Assembly: GCA_002279005.1 (NCBI GenBank)
Contig: NCJS01000008.1
Coordinates: 1 to 42,151 of the forward strand
Reading direction: 5' to 3'
Origin: Idiomarina sp. 34-48-12
GTDB taxonomy: Bacteria > Pseudomonadota > Gammaproteobacteria > Enterobacterales > Alteromonadaceae
Length of the DNA stretch: 42,151 nt
Positions within the stretch are counted from its first letter, which is position 1; each line of letters opens with the position of its first letter. Below, one piece after another: positions 1-8,418 of the stretch. The notes beneath the pieces were generated by a model, which was not told the origin of the DNA, ran no database searches, and was given only the letters and a program-made list of their open reading frames with translations. The translations under genes and the position numbers were made by a program.

Positions 1-72
1 TTAATTTCAAAGTGTTACGATGAAAAATAAATTTATGAATACATCTGCATAGTCAATAATTACTAGCGAAAC

Positions 73-1095
73 CTAACTCGCCTGAGTTGTGAAATTAGCC
101 AATTTTTCGGCAAAAAGTGCACGAGCGGATGTTACTTCATGGTATGCAGCCTCCAGCACAGGGCGCGCTGCAGTAGCTTGTGGACCAAGTTGACTGAGTA
201 CTTGCCGCCACTTTTTAGCCCCAGGCCCACCTTGAAACAGCCCGATCATGTGTCGCAATACATGCCAAGGTCGACCACCTTGCTCAACATGTCTATCCGT
301 GTACGCAATCATGGTTTCGATAACGGACTCAACGTCAACGCTGTGATGATGCCCTAATAAATCATCAAACTCGGTCAATAGATAGGGGTTTTGATAGGCT
401 TCGCGACCAATCATCACGCCATCGACATACTGAAGATGCTCTCTCATTTCAGCAATGCTTTTAATGCCGCCGTTAATAGACACGTGCAGATGTGGATAAC
501 GCTCTTTCATGCGATAAACACGATCGTAGCGAAGTGGTGGAACGTCACGATTTTGCTTCGGGCTCAGCCCTTTCAGCCAAGCATTGCGGGCATGTAATGT
601 AAAATGCTGACAGCCGGCATCCATAACCGGCTCCATAAATGCTTGAAGATACTCATCGCTGTCGTGTTCATCAATGCCAAGTCGAGTTTTGACGGAAACA
701 ATGGTATTTGGCGCGGCTTCGCGCATTGCTTTAACACACGCCGCAACGGTTTGCGGTTCAGCCATTAAACAGGCGCCGAAACTGCCGTTTTGCACCCGAT
801 CTGACGGACAGCCAACATTAATGTTTACTTCTTGATAGCCGCGCTCGGCCGCTCGTACGGTGCATTCAGCCATGGCGGCAGGGTCACTACCACCAAGTTG
901 CAAAACCACGGGCTGCTCTTCAGGATTAAACTGCAGAAAGTCCATTTTCCCGTGGATAATCGCGCCTGTAGTCACCATTTCAGTGTAAAGCACTGATTTT
1001 TGAGTCAGTAACCGGTGAAAATACCGACAATGCCGATCGGTCCAATCGAGCATCGGCGCAATAGAAATTAAATTGTCGGCATCATAATAGGTCAT
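73..1095 (-). CDS. dusA: tRNA-dihydrouridine(20/20a) synthase DusA
   Basis: FMN-dependent enzyme that reduces uridine 20/20a in the D-loop of tRNA to dihydrouridine, using NADPH, in the cytoplasm. The 340-residue protein has the Dus TIM-barrel fold signatures: the N-terminal SIAPMLDWTDRHCR stretch, the QLGGSDP segment, and the NVGCPSDRVQNGSFGACLM region in which Cys96 of GCPS is the expected catalytic acid. The SINGGI and GVMIGR segments near residues 207-230 are the usual phosphate-binding part. Length and the DusA-type (rather than DusB or DusC) wording of these motifs support the subfamily call. ATG start with a GAAGAAG-like ribosome site just upstream. It is followed by no gene in the window and lies 52 bp beyond the amidase end, same strand, so they may share a transcript. 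Confidence 0.95.
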   Translation of the reverse strand: MTYYDADNLISIAPMLDWTDRHCRYFHRLLTQKSVLYTEMVTTGAIIHGKMDFLQFNPEEQPVVLQLGGSDPAAMAECTVRAAERGYQEVNINVGCPSDRVQNGSFGACLMAEPQTVAACVKAMREAAPNTIVSVKTRLGIDEHDSDEYLQAFMEPVMDAGCQHFTLHARNAWLKGLSPKQNRDVPPLRYDRVYRMKERYPHLHVSINGGIKSIAEMREHLQYVDGVMIGREAYQNPYLLTEFDDLLGHHHSVDVESVIETMIAYTDRHVEQGGRPWHVLRHMIGLFQGGPGAKKWRQVLSQLGPQATAARPVLEAAYHEVTSARALFAEKLANFTTQAS

Positions 1096-1147
1096 CGTAC
1101 TTCTTCACTGCTGGTTCAATTCGAGCGCGCGATTCTACCACTCTCTA

Positions 1148-2689
1148 TTAGTGAGGGCTAGCCACAACCGGAGCCCGACGTGCCTGCGCCATCATTTCAA
1201 AAGCATGCGCAGCTTCAATCAATGCACCTTCGCTACGAGCTGCACCGAAAAAGCTTAAGCCAACCGGCATGTGCTTAACAAAGCCCATTGGCACTGTAAT
1301 GTGTGGATATCCAGCTACTGCTGCAGCGCCACTTGCTGAACCTGTGAAATGATCACCATTGATAAGGTCGATTTTCCAAGCTGGTGATGTCGTCGGCGCA
1401 ATTAATAGATCTAACTGATGCTCTTTCAATACAGCATCGATACCTTCTTTGCCGGCTTTGCGTTGTGCATCAGCCTTCGCTTTTTTATAGGCCTCTTCGT
1501 CAGTTTGACGAGCAACAGACATTTCAAATAACTCCTGCCCAAACCACTTCATGGTGATACCTGCATGCTCTTGGTTTGCAGCAATCAGGTCTTCCAGTGA
1601 AGTGAACTGAGGATGCGGGCTCTGTTTAAAATACTCGCGCATGCCATGGGCGAATTCATACAACAAAACGGTATATTCATCGCCCCCCCAATTACGTCCA
1701 TTAGGGAAATTGAGGTCATCGACAATAATTGCACCAGCTGCTTTTAGCTCTTCAATCCGACGATTAAACACTTGGTCTAGTTCGGTGTTGTAACCTGCCA
1801 GCTCACGCATCACGCCAATTCGCTTGCCTTTCAAACCGTCGGTTTTTAGATGCTCAATATAATTGGTTGTGTCATTATAGCTAGCGCCATCATTCTTATC
1901 GTGTCCTTGCATCGCCATCATGAGGTGCACAGCATCTGCGACGCTACGCGCCATCGGGCCTGCCGTATCCTGACTCGCGGAGATTGGAATAATGCCATCG
2001 CGGCTGAGTAAACCAACCGTTGGTTTGATGGTTACAATCCCATTAATAGCTGCGGGACAAACAAGGCTGCCGTCCGTTTCGGTACCAACCGCAACTGGAA
2101 TGAAGTTTGCGCTGACGGCGGCAGCTGAACCCGAGCTCGAGCCACAAGCGGTACGCGATTGATCATATGGGTTCTTCACCAAACCACCCAAGCTACTCCA
2201 TCCTGAAGACGAATTTGTAGAACGAAAATTTGCCCATTCACTTAAATTGGCTTTGCCCAGAATAATCGCACCTGCTTCGCGCAACTTGGCTACAATAAAG
2301 GCATCGTCAGGTGGCATATGATCACGCAATAAGTAAGAACCAGCGGTATTTGCTAGCCCGTCAGCGGTATCAATATTATCTTTCAGTAGCACTGGAATAC
2401 CGTGCATCGAACTACGAACGTTCCCTGCTTCACGTTCAGCATCTAGCCGCTTGGCAAGCTGCAATAATTGCTCGCGCTCCTGAACCGACAAAACCGCTTG
2501 GAGTTCAGCACCATCGCGGTTGTGTCGAGCAATTCTATCTAAGTAACGCTCAACTAAAACAACACTGGTAACTTCACCACGGTTTAGTTGGTATTGCAGT
2601 TGCTCAATTGATGGGTCATCAGATGCCCATAGAGTCGTACTAAATAGTACGAAAAACGCCAACCAGCAAAATGCTTTTATTGTTTTCAT
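1148..2689 (-). CDS. Exported amidase-signature family protein
   Basis: Amidase-signature hydrolase that cleaves a C-N amide bond; substrate unknown. The 513-residue protein starts at the ATG at 2689, preceded by AAAGGA six bases upstream, which gives a typical signal peptide (MKTIKAFCWLAFFVLF... ending near WASDD). An in-frame upstream start would bury this signal and lacks such a ribosome site. The Ser-cisSer-Lys triad is visible: Lys103 in LLKDN, Ser184 in the GSSSGS segment and Ser208 in TETDGS. The TETDGSLVCPA wording is closer to secreted peptide amidases than to GatA, and no GatB or GatC neighbours are present. Probably periplasmic or secreted peptide or amide turnover (inference). It is divergent from zur with a 69-bp gap. 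Confidence 0.88.
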   Translation of the reverse strand: MKTIKAFCWLAFFVLFSTTLWASDDPSIEQLQYQLNRGEVTSVVLVERYLDRIARHNRDGAELQAVLSVQEREQLLQLAKRLDAEREAGNVRSSMHGIPVLLKDNIDTADGLANTAGSYLLRDHMPPDDAFIVAKLREAGAIILGKANLSEWANFRSTNSSSGWSSLGGLVKNPYDQSRTACGSSSGSAAAVSANFIPVAVGTETDGSLVCPAAINGIVTIKPTVGLLSRDGIIPISASQDTAGPMARSVADAVHLMMAMQGHDKNDGASYNDTTNYIEHLKTDGLKGKRIGVMRELAGYNTELDQVFNRRIEELKAAGAIIVDDLNFPNGRNWGGDEYTVLLYEFAHGMREYFKQSPHPQFTSLEDLIAANQEHAGITMKWFGQELFEMSVARQTDEEAYKKAKADAQRKAGKEGIDAVLKEHQLDLLIAPTTSPAWKIDLINGDHFTGSASGAAAVAGYPHITVPMGFVKHMPVGLSFFGAARSEGALIEAAHAFEMMAQARRAPVVASPH

Positions 2690-2758
2690 TTGTTTTCCTT
2701 TCAAGTCACTGATAGATGGCGCTTTGCGCCTGATGAAACCGATGATAAACTGCTGCTC

Positions 2759-3199
2759 ATGAACACACAAGAAACCCAGCGCCTCGTCAACAAGGCCGAA
2801 AAACTATGTGAACAACGTGGCGCCCGCTTAACGCCGGCTCGCCGCGAAGTTTTTGAGATCCTTGCTGAACAAGAGGGTGCTATTGGTGCTTATGACCTGC
2901 TTGATAAACTCAAAGCAGCGGTACCCAATGCCAAGCCCCCCACTATTTATCGCGCCTTAGACTTCCTACAAGAGCAGGGTTTCGTTCACAAAATCACGTC
3001 ATCTAATAGCTACGTACTCTGTAGCCATTTCGACCACCAACATCCAGTACAAATGCTCATTTGTGAGCGTTGTGGATCAGTTCAAGAAATTCAGTCAGAT
3101 GGCGTTTATGATGCATTGAAAAAGCAAGCTGAGGGACAAGGTTTCTTAGTTGCTTCGCAAACCATTGAAGCGCATGGGCTCTGCAAAGACTGCCGTTAA
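2759..3199 (+). CDS. zur: Zinc uptake regulator Zur (Fur family)
   Basis: Fur-family repressor that with zinc shuts off zinc-uptake genes. The 146-residue protein has an N-terminal winged helix (LTPARREVFEIL... PTIYRALDFL) and C-terminal dimerisation domain. Residues matching the E. coli Zur zinc sites are all present: structural Cys102/Cys105 (CERC) and Cys142/Cys145 (CKDC), and sensory His77, Cys88, His95 and Glu110. This set separates Zur from Fur, Mur and PerR. The ATG at 2759 fits the family start; an in-frame start at 2690 would overlap the amidase start and add an unlikely N-terminus. No strong ribosome site precedes it. No znuABC genes are in the window, so its targets lie elsewhere. 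Confidence 0.93.
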   Translation: MNTQETQRLVNKAEKLCEQRGARLTPARREVFEILAEQEGAIGAYDLLDKLKAAVPNAKPPTIYRALDFLQEQGFVHKITSSNSYVLCSHFDHQHPVQMLICERCGSVQEIQSDGVYDALKKQAEGQGFLVASQTIEAHGLCKDCR

Positions 3200-3207
3200 T
3201 GAAACAA

Positions 3208-3230
3208 ACGGGCCTAGTAATCAGGCCCGT
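3208..3230. terminator. Convergent zur / dnaB terminator hairpin
   Basis: Perfect 8-bp inverted repeat (ACGGGCCT / AGGCCCGT) with a 7-base loop between the convergent 3' ends of zur and dnaB; it covers the dnaB stop codon. On the minus strand it is followed by GTTTGTTTCATT, a moderately U-rich tail, so it fits dnaB best; on the plus side no U-tract follows. Confidence 0.7.
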
Positions 3231-4644
3231 CTGGCATATCAATTTTCGCTAAGTTATCAAAGCGTGAGTAATGACCTTGGAATTTCAGCTTCACGCTACC
3301 AATTGGACCATTACGCTGCTTACCAATAATCACTTCGGCTACGCCGCGCTCTTCACTTTCCGGATGATAAACTTCATCACGATAGATAAACATAATCACG
3401 TCGGCATCCTGCTCAATAGAGCCTGATTCACGTAAGTCAGAGTTAACTGGGCGTTTGTTGGTACGTTGCTCCAATGACCGGTTCAGCTGCGACAGAGCCA
3501 CAACGGGTACTTCCAATTCTTTCGCCAACGCTTTTAAAGAGCGCGATATTTCAGCAATTTCGAGGGTTCGGTTTTCTGCCATACCTGGCACCGTCATTAA
3601 CTGAAGATAATCGACCATGATCATCGAAAGCCCACCACTCTCACGGTATACACGTCGCGCACGCGAACGCACCTCGGTTGGCGTAAGGCCTGACGAATCG
3701 TCAATGTAGATATTATTTTTATCTTTGAGAATATTGATTGTCGAAGCAATTCGCGACCATTCATCTTCTTCAAGTCGGCCCGTACGAATTCGTGTTTGAT
3801 CCACATGACTCAGGGATGCCAGCATACGCATCATGATCTGTTCCGACGGCATCTCTAAACTAAATACGAGAACCGGTTTCTCAGAACGCATCGCAATGTT
3901 TTCTGCCAAGTTCATTGCAAACGTTGTTTTCCCCATGGATGGTCGCGCTGCGACAATGATGAGATCTGACGGTTGCAAACCTGCAGTCATCTGATCGAGA
4001 TCATAAAAGCCGGTGGAAGCACCGGTAATACCATTATGATTTTTGCTACGGCTGAGCTCGTCAATTCTATCGATGGTTTTCTGCAGAATCGGCGAAATAG
4101 GCTGTGGTCCTTCATTCTCGTTCGTGCGTTTTTCCGCAATTTGGAAAACCTTACTTTCAGCAAGATCGAGCAGTTCGCTTGAAGTGCGGTTTTGGGTGTC
4201 AAAACCTGACTCTGCAATTTCATTGGCAACGGCAATCATCTCTCGCAATACTGCGCGTTCACGCACAATTTGCGCGTAGGCTCTGATGTTCGCTGCACTC
4301 GGTGTGTTTTTTGCTATTTCACCTAAGTAAGCAAAACCACCAACATCTTGGAGTTCGCCAGATGTTTCCAACACTTCAGATACGGTGACCAAATCGATAG
4401 GTTGGGTACGTTCGGCTAAGTGATGCATGGCACGATAAATAAGGCGATGTCCGCGATGATAAAAATCATCCGCAATCAGTTCCCCAGCAATGGTATCCCA
4501 GGCTTGGTTATCCAGCATCAAGCCGCCCAGCACCGATTGCTCTGCTTCAATAGAATGGGGAGGCGTTTTTATTGCATCTAATTTGGCATCTTTTGCTTTG
4601 TGCTGTCCTTGCCGTGATTGCTTATCGCTGCGCTTGTCTGCCAT
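3214..4644 (-). CDS. dnaB: Replicative DNA helicase DnaB
   Basis: Hexameric 5'-3' helicase that opens the replication fork and binds primase and the clamp loader. The 476-residue protein has the N-terminal DnaB domain (about residues 28-130, beginning PPHSIEAEQSVLGG), a linker, and a RecA-like C-terminal domain with Walker A ARPSMGKT at 233-240 and Walker B MIMVD at 341-345, followed by the SQLNRSLEQR and arginine-finger-containing segments. Length is normal (E. coli 471). No intein is present. In many gammaproteobacteria dnaB lies close behind rplI; here a sigma factor and a DUF4097-type gene separate them, and a hairpin terminator precedes dnaB, so it has its own promoter. Confidence 0.98.
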   Translation of the reverse strand: MADKRSDKQSRQGQHKAKDAKLDAIKTPPHSIEAEQSVLGGLMLDNQAWDTIAGELIADDFYHRGHRLIYRAMHHLAERTQPIDLVTVSEVLETSGELQDVGGFAYLGEIAKNTPSAANIRAYAQIVRERAVLREMIAVANEIAESGFDTQNRTSSELLDLAESKVFQIAEKRTNENEGPQPISPILQKTIDRIDELSRSKNHNGITGASTGFYDLDQMTAGLQPSDLIIVAARPSMGKTTFAMNLAENIAMRSEKPVLVFSLEMPSEQIMMRMLASLSHVDQTRIRTGRLEEDEWSRIASTINILKDKNNIYIDDSSGLTPTEVRSRARRVYRESGGLSMIMVDYLQLMTVPGMAENRTLEIAEISRSLKALAKELEVPVVALSQLNRSLEQRTNKRPVNSDLRESGSIEQDADVIMFIYRDEVYHPESEERGVAEVIIGKQRNGPIGSVKLKFQGHYSRFDNLAKIDMPDGPDY

Positions 4645-4682
4645 GAATGTCCCAATGAACTATTTAGAATTGACCAAGCGAA

Positions 4683-4688
4683 ACTATA
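4683..4688 (-). promoter_or_regulatory. Candidate dnaB -10 element
   Basis: TATAGT on the minus strand, 38 bases upstream of the dnaB start and just after the preceding terminator hairpin. It matches 5 of 6 consensus -10 bases, but no good -35 box lies 16-18 bp upstream, so the call is weak. Confidence 0.35.
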
Positions 4689-4709
4689 CAAAATGATGCC
4701 TCAGTAAGA

Positions 4710-4741
4710 AAGCGAATCAGCATAAATTTGCTGATTCGCTT
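4710..4741 (-). terminator. Terminator of the sigma/DUF4097 operon
   Basis: Perfect 13-bp inverted repeat (AAGCGAATCAGCA / TGCTGATTCGCTT) with a 6-base loop, 18 bases past the DUF4097-type stop codon, followed on the minus strand by TCTTACT. This is the strongest stem in the region and isolates dnaB from the upstream operon. Confidence 0.8.
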
Positions 4742-4758
4742 CATCTCAGTTCATTAAA

Positions 4759-5706
4759 TTACTTTTTAAGAACGATATCACCGCTAACTGTACGGAAGTT
4801 CATCGAACCGCTGCGCTCACCCAGTTGCAAACTCAGGCGCTGACCAATACCAAAAGCTGATTCTTCTGCTTGCTGCTGCGTCAAATGATTATGGATAGCA
4901 CCACCAGCACTGGTTTTGGCGTCAATGTCTGCGTCAATCGAACCTTTAAACATCATATTGACTTCACCACTGACACTTTCCACATTAATACGACCTTCGC
5001 GAGCCATCTCTAAGCTAGCATCCACATCGCCGCTAACGCTATTCACATGAAGTGAATCGATGCGCTGTAATGCCAGCTCAATGTCACCAGAAACCGCTTC
5101 AACACGCACAACGCTAGCGTTCGTTTTTGCTGCCACGTCACCACTAACGCTTGAATAACTCGCGCGTGAGCTATCACTGCCATGGTCTGTCACATCACCA
5201 CTAACGCTTCTCAAAACCAATTCACCCGCAAGCTCCTTCGCATCGATATCACCGCTAACCGACTCCAATTGAATGTTACCAGTAAGTTTTGATGCCTTCA
5301 CATCGCCACTGACGGTATTGGCGGTAACCGCAGCTTTGAAGCTGGTAACTTTAAAATCAACAGATACGCCGCGTGCTTCAACTCGCGCTGTTTCTGGTAA
5401 CGTAATCGTTAATTCGTTGCCATCATTATCGTTATAGTTTCCGCGCTTCGGCATCTCGACCTTAATCGTCAACGTATCGCCATTGAGTTCAAACACAAAT
5501 TTTTCGGCGTGCTTGTCTAGACGCCCGGTAACATGCGCCACGTTATTTGAATTGCCGCGAATATCCACATTACCGCGCATTGTATCAATGACAACGCGAG
5601 CATTTGCTGGAATATCGAGTTTCTGATCAATACGCTCACCTTGAGCCTGTGCGGTAAATGATAGCGCAAGCACAACGGTGCCAATCAACATGTTTAATAC
5701 CTTCAT
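4759..5706 (-). CDS. Exported DUF4097-type protein with SGD repeats
   Basis: Function unknown; resembles DUF4097/DUF4098 putative adhesin-like proteins often encoded beside sigma factors. The 315-residue protein has a signal peptide (MKVLNMLIGTVVLALSFTAQ, cleaved near AQG). From about residue 128 to the C-terminus it carries eight copies of a T/S/A-V-S-G-D/E-V/I motif spaced 18-30 residues (closer to 70 before the last), alternating with short strands, which suggests a beta-solenoid. The ATG at 5706 is chosen because AGGAG lies 7 bases upstream; the ATG two codons earlier would sit one base from AGGAG. It begins 13 bases after the sigma factor stop, so the two are one operon. Probably periplasmic or surface-exposed, since no membrane anchor or sorting motif is seen. 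Confidence 0.82.
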   Translation of the reverse strand: MKVLNMLIGTVVLALSFTAQAQGERIDQKLDIPANARVVIDTMRGNVDIRGNSNNVAHVTGRLDKHAEKFVFELNGDTLTIKVEMPKRGNYNDNDGNELTITLPETARVEARGVSVDFKVTSFKAAVTANTVSGDVKASKLTGNIQLESVSGDIDAKELAGELVLRSVSGDVTDHGSDSSRASYSSVSGDVAAKTNASVVRVEAVSGDIELALQRIDSLHVNSVSGDVDASLEMAREGRINVESVSGEVNMMFKGSIDADIDAKTSAGGAIHNHLTQQQAEESAFGIGQRLSLQLGERSGSMNFRTVSGDIVLKK

Positions 5707-5719
5707 GGTCATACTCCTA

Positions 5720-6232
5720 TTACACCTGTTGATAGGTGCGTGGTTGTTGATACATTACTTTCAATAAATCGAGTTCTTGTTGGTGCAGCCACTGTAAAAA
5801 CTGCCACAACTCACTATTATCTGGGTCAAGACGTAACTGCTCAGTTACTTTAACGGCAGCGCTTCGCAACTGCTCAAGTTGCTGTTCATACTGAACCTGG
5901 TCTTCGCCTGCCAGTTGCAATTGATTGAGACGTTTTGTCTGCTTGCGCAACTCGGTTATGGCCACACGCGTGGCTACCGTATGCAGCCATGTACTGAATT
6001 TGCTCTCTCCGCGAAAACGCTCGAGGTTCCTCCACAACTGAATAAACACCTCTTGCGTCACATCCTGTGCGGCTTCACGGTCGGCAGCTAGGCGCAACAC
6101 CAAACCATAAATTCGTCGGTGATGACGCTCGTAAATTTCCCGAAACGCTTGCAAATCACCGTTTCCGGCTCGCTTTACAAGAGCGGTGTCAGGATCATCA
6201 AACTGCACTGTTGTAAGAATCTGGGCTGTCAC
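5720..6232 (-). CDS. ECF-like RNA polymerase sigma factor truncated in region 4
   Basis: Sigma-70 family, ECF type. Region 2 is intact at about residues 20-96: the YERHHRRIYGLVLRLAADRE core-binding helices, the DVTQEVFIQLWRNLERFR segment and the FSTWLHTVATR part that binds the -10 element. After a charged linker, residues 150-170 (ELDLLKVMYQQ then TYQQV) match the beginning of region 4, but the gene stops at TAA exactly where the helix-turn-helix should continue; the recognition helix, roughly 25-30 residues, is missing. Only 13 bases separate the stop from the next gene, so no frame can supply it. GTG start with AAGGA six bases upstream. No anti-sigma gene is adjacent. It may be non-functional, or act without normal -35 recognition. 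Confidence 0.82.
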   Translation of the reverse strand: MTAQILTTVQFDDPDTALVKRAGNGDLQAFREIYERHHRRIYGLVLRLAADREAAQDVTQEVFIQLWRNLERFRGESKFSTWLHTVATRVAITELRKQTKRLNQLQLAGEDQVQYEQQLEQLRSAAVKVTEQLRLDPDNSELWQFLQWLHQQELDLLKVMYQQPRTYQQV

Positions 6233-6332
6233 TGTTAGTCCTTGAAGTCAGTTATTACAGCGAGTTGTTATTGTTCGTATCTAGTATGTCGTAACGAATC
6301 ACACCAGGGTTTACACAACCTAAAAAAATTCC

Positions 6333-6360
6333 AAAAAAAAAGCTGCCCAAATGGACAGCT
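6333..6360 (-). terminator. Intrinsic terminator of the rpsF-priB-rpsR-rplI operon
   Basis: On the minus strand, AGCTGTCC-ATTT-GGGCAGCT forms an 8-bp stem with one G-U pair and a 4-base loop, followed by nine T. It lies 27 bases past the rplI stop and is a classic rho-independent terminator. Confidence 0.93.
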
Positions 6361-6387
6361 TTCTTTAAATTGATGACTGCGACTTAA

Positions 6388-6840
6388 TTAGTCAGCAGCA
6401 ACAACCTGCAACTTCACAGTTGCGAATACGTCTGAGTGCAAGTGCAACTCGATATCGTATTCACCAACTTCACGCAAAGTACCGTTTGGTAATAATACTT
6501 CAGCTTTCACAACTTCAACGCCTGCAGCAGTTACTGCATCCGCGATGTCGCGAGTACCGATTGAACCAAACAATTTACCTTCGTCACCAGCTTTAGAGCT
6601 GATTACTACTGGCTCAAGTGCATTGATTTTTTCTGCACGTGCTTGCGCTGCTGCTAACTCTTCTGCCAATTTAGCTTCAAGTTCAGCACGACGCTCTTCA
6701 AATACTTTGATGTTCGCTTCGGTAGCAGGAACTGCTTTACCTTGTGGGAACAAAAAGTTACGTGCATAGCCAGACTTAACTGAAACTTGGTCACCCAAGC
6801 TACCTAAGTTGGCGATTTTGTCTAATAGAATGATTTCCAT
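6388..6840 (-). CDS. rplI: 50S ribosomal protein L9
   Basis: Large-subunit protein that binds 23S rRNA at the base of the L1 stalk. The 150-residue protein has the typical N-terminal domain ([35 protein letters not shown]), the long connecting helix (residues about 42-75, rich in Ala, Glu and Lys) and the C-terminal domain ([14 protein letters not shown]... ). Length equals the family norm. Last gene of the rpsF operon, 43 bases after rpsR, and followed by an intrinsic terminator. Confidence 0.98.
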   Translation of the reverse strand: MEIILLDKIANLGSLGDQVSVKSGYARNFLFPQGKAVPATEANIKVFEERRAELEAKLAEELAAAQARAEKINALEPVVISSKAGDEGKLFGSIGTRDIADAVTAAGVEVVKAEVLLPNGTLREVGEYDIELHLHSDVFATVKLQVVAAD

Positions 6841-6883
6841 TGTACGCTACCTCTGAGTTTCTGAGATCGTTCGCGATGCCGGC

Positions 6884-7424
<541 letters not shown>

Positions 7425-7458
7425 AGACTCCACAATAGTAGACACAGTGAGTTACGGC

Positions 7459-7833
7459 TTATGCCGCTTCGCTATCGTCTTGCTCTTCGTTACGGCTTTC
7501 GCTCTTACGCGGCTCGTCTTTCTTGCTCAATGGAGAAGCTTCAGTTGCTGCTTCTTTCTTGCGCATGATCATGCTGCGTAATACCGCATCGTTGTAGCGG
7601 AAAGCTGTTTCCAACTCTTCAACAACTTCAGCAGTCGCTTCGATGTTCATCAACACATAGTGTGCTTTGTGCAACTTGTTGATTGGGTATGCCAACTGAC
7701 GACGGCCCCAGTCTTCTAAACGATGAATGGTACCGTTACCCTGTTTGATGGTCTCGCTGTAACGCTCGATCATGCCAGGTACTTGCTCGCTCTGGTCTGG
7801 ATGGACCATGAATACGATTTCATAATGACGCAT
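7459..7833 (-). CDS. rpsF: 30S ribosomal protein S6
   Basis: Small-subunit platform protein that binds S18. The 124-residue protein has the ferredoxin-like S6 fold ([52 protein letters not shown]) and an acidic, charged C-terminal tail rich in Glu, Ser and Lys (residues 93-124), which in enterobacteria is a target for RimK glutamylation. ATG start with AAGGAG five bases upstream. First gene of the operon; it has a strong promoter and a structured leader. Confidence 0.98.
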   Translation of the reverse strand: MRHYEIVFMVHPDQSEQVPGMIERYSETIKQGNGTIHRLEDWGRRQLAYPINKLHKAHYVLMNIEATAEVVEELETAFRYNDAVLRSMIMRKKEAATEASPLSKKDEPRKSESRNEEQDDSEAA

Positions 7834-7859
7834 TTCTGCTCCTTATGGTTCATAGCTAC

Positions 7860-7874
7860 TGACTGGCTCAGTCA
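7860..7874 (-). promoter_or_regulatory. Leader hairpin upstream of rpsF
   Basis: Perfect 6-bp stem (TGACTG / CAGTCA) with a 3-base loop in the rpsF leader, 27 bases before the start codon. On the transcript it is flanked by GCTGC and GTAGC, which can pair outside it with an 8-base bulge on one side. S6-S18 feedback on rpsF leaders is known in several bacteria; whether this structure is that element is inference, and the usual CCG bulge was not identified. Confidence 0.45.
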
Positions 7875-7939
7875 CACCCTCAGCAGCAAGGAACGCTTTT
7901 TAAATGAATTAAATACTTCAGACTGATTTAAGCGGCGGG

Positions 7940-7968
7940 ATTTTAGCCTATAACGGCCGCAATCACAA
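7940..7968 (-). promoter_or_regulatory. Sigma-70 promoter of the rpsF operon
   Basis: Minus-strand -35 TTGTGA (7963-7968) and -10 TAAAAT (7940-7945) with a 17-bp spacer, about 107 bases upstream of the rpsF start. The -35 box overlaps the stop codon of the upstream gene. The GC-rich CCCGCCGC after the -10 fits a stringently controlled ribosomal promoter. Confidence 0.75.
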
Positions 7969-8418
7969 GCTTGATTGCGCTTTATGGCCGTTTTCAACAA
8001 GCTCAATTAATATTTTGACGTACTGTTCAGGCAACGCACCAAAGGTTTCCATTCTTCCCTGTACTTTGAACCGCTGTACCGATGTGGCTGATCCGCTCTC
8101 GGAAGGCGCCGTGAGCTGGCCATTAATCTGCAGCAATTCTCCGTGCGCAACACTAACGTTTAACTGCCATCCATAATTTTCTTGCTGTTCTAACAGCCGC
8201 CACTCATGGCGACTCTCAATGCGCTGTCGCACATCAAATAGAACGTCTTTAAGCTGTTGATTATTCGAATTATCCGTAATCTGATAGGTCACATACAAAA
8301 ATGGTTTGTTCGATCGCTGTCCGGGGTCAAGGTTACCCACAGGTAACCAGGCCAGTGCTAACATGACCATAATTAACCCAGCTAAAATGAGCGGTCGCCA
8401 GCTCCGTTTAAACGCCAT
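7963..8418 (-). CDS. Small membrane-anchored protein of unknown function
   Basis: No family recognised. About 151 residues from the ATG at 8418 (MAFKRSW...). A basic N-terminus precedes one hydrophobic segment ([20 protein letters not shown], residues about 9-28), then a mostly polar domain of about 120 residues with alternating strands and no cysteines, so probably one membrane anchor with a periplasmic domain. The ATG lies inside the end of rlmB, overlapping it by 11 bases, which suggests translational coupling; an in-frame start seven codons upstream would overlap further. Same operon direction as rnr-rlmB. Its stop overlaps the -35 box of the rpsF promoter. Confidence 0.7.
   Translation of the reverse strand: MAFKRSWRPLILAGLIMVMLALAWLPVGNLDPGQRSNKPFLYVTYQITDNSNNQQLKDVLFDVRQRIESRHEWRLLEQQENYGWQLNVSVAHGELLQINGQLTAPSESGSATSVQRFKVQGRMETFGALPEQYVKILIELVENGHKAQSSL

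Noticed and set aside
1..72. Left edge searched for the end of another gene
   Set aside because: No coding frame or hairpin could be supported in this short AT-rich stretch.
2718..2730. GGCGC-TTT-GCGCC palindrome between amidase and zur, considered as a Zur operator
   Set aside because: Zur boxes known from gammaproteobacteria are longer and AT-rich; this short GC-rich hairpin does not resemble them.
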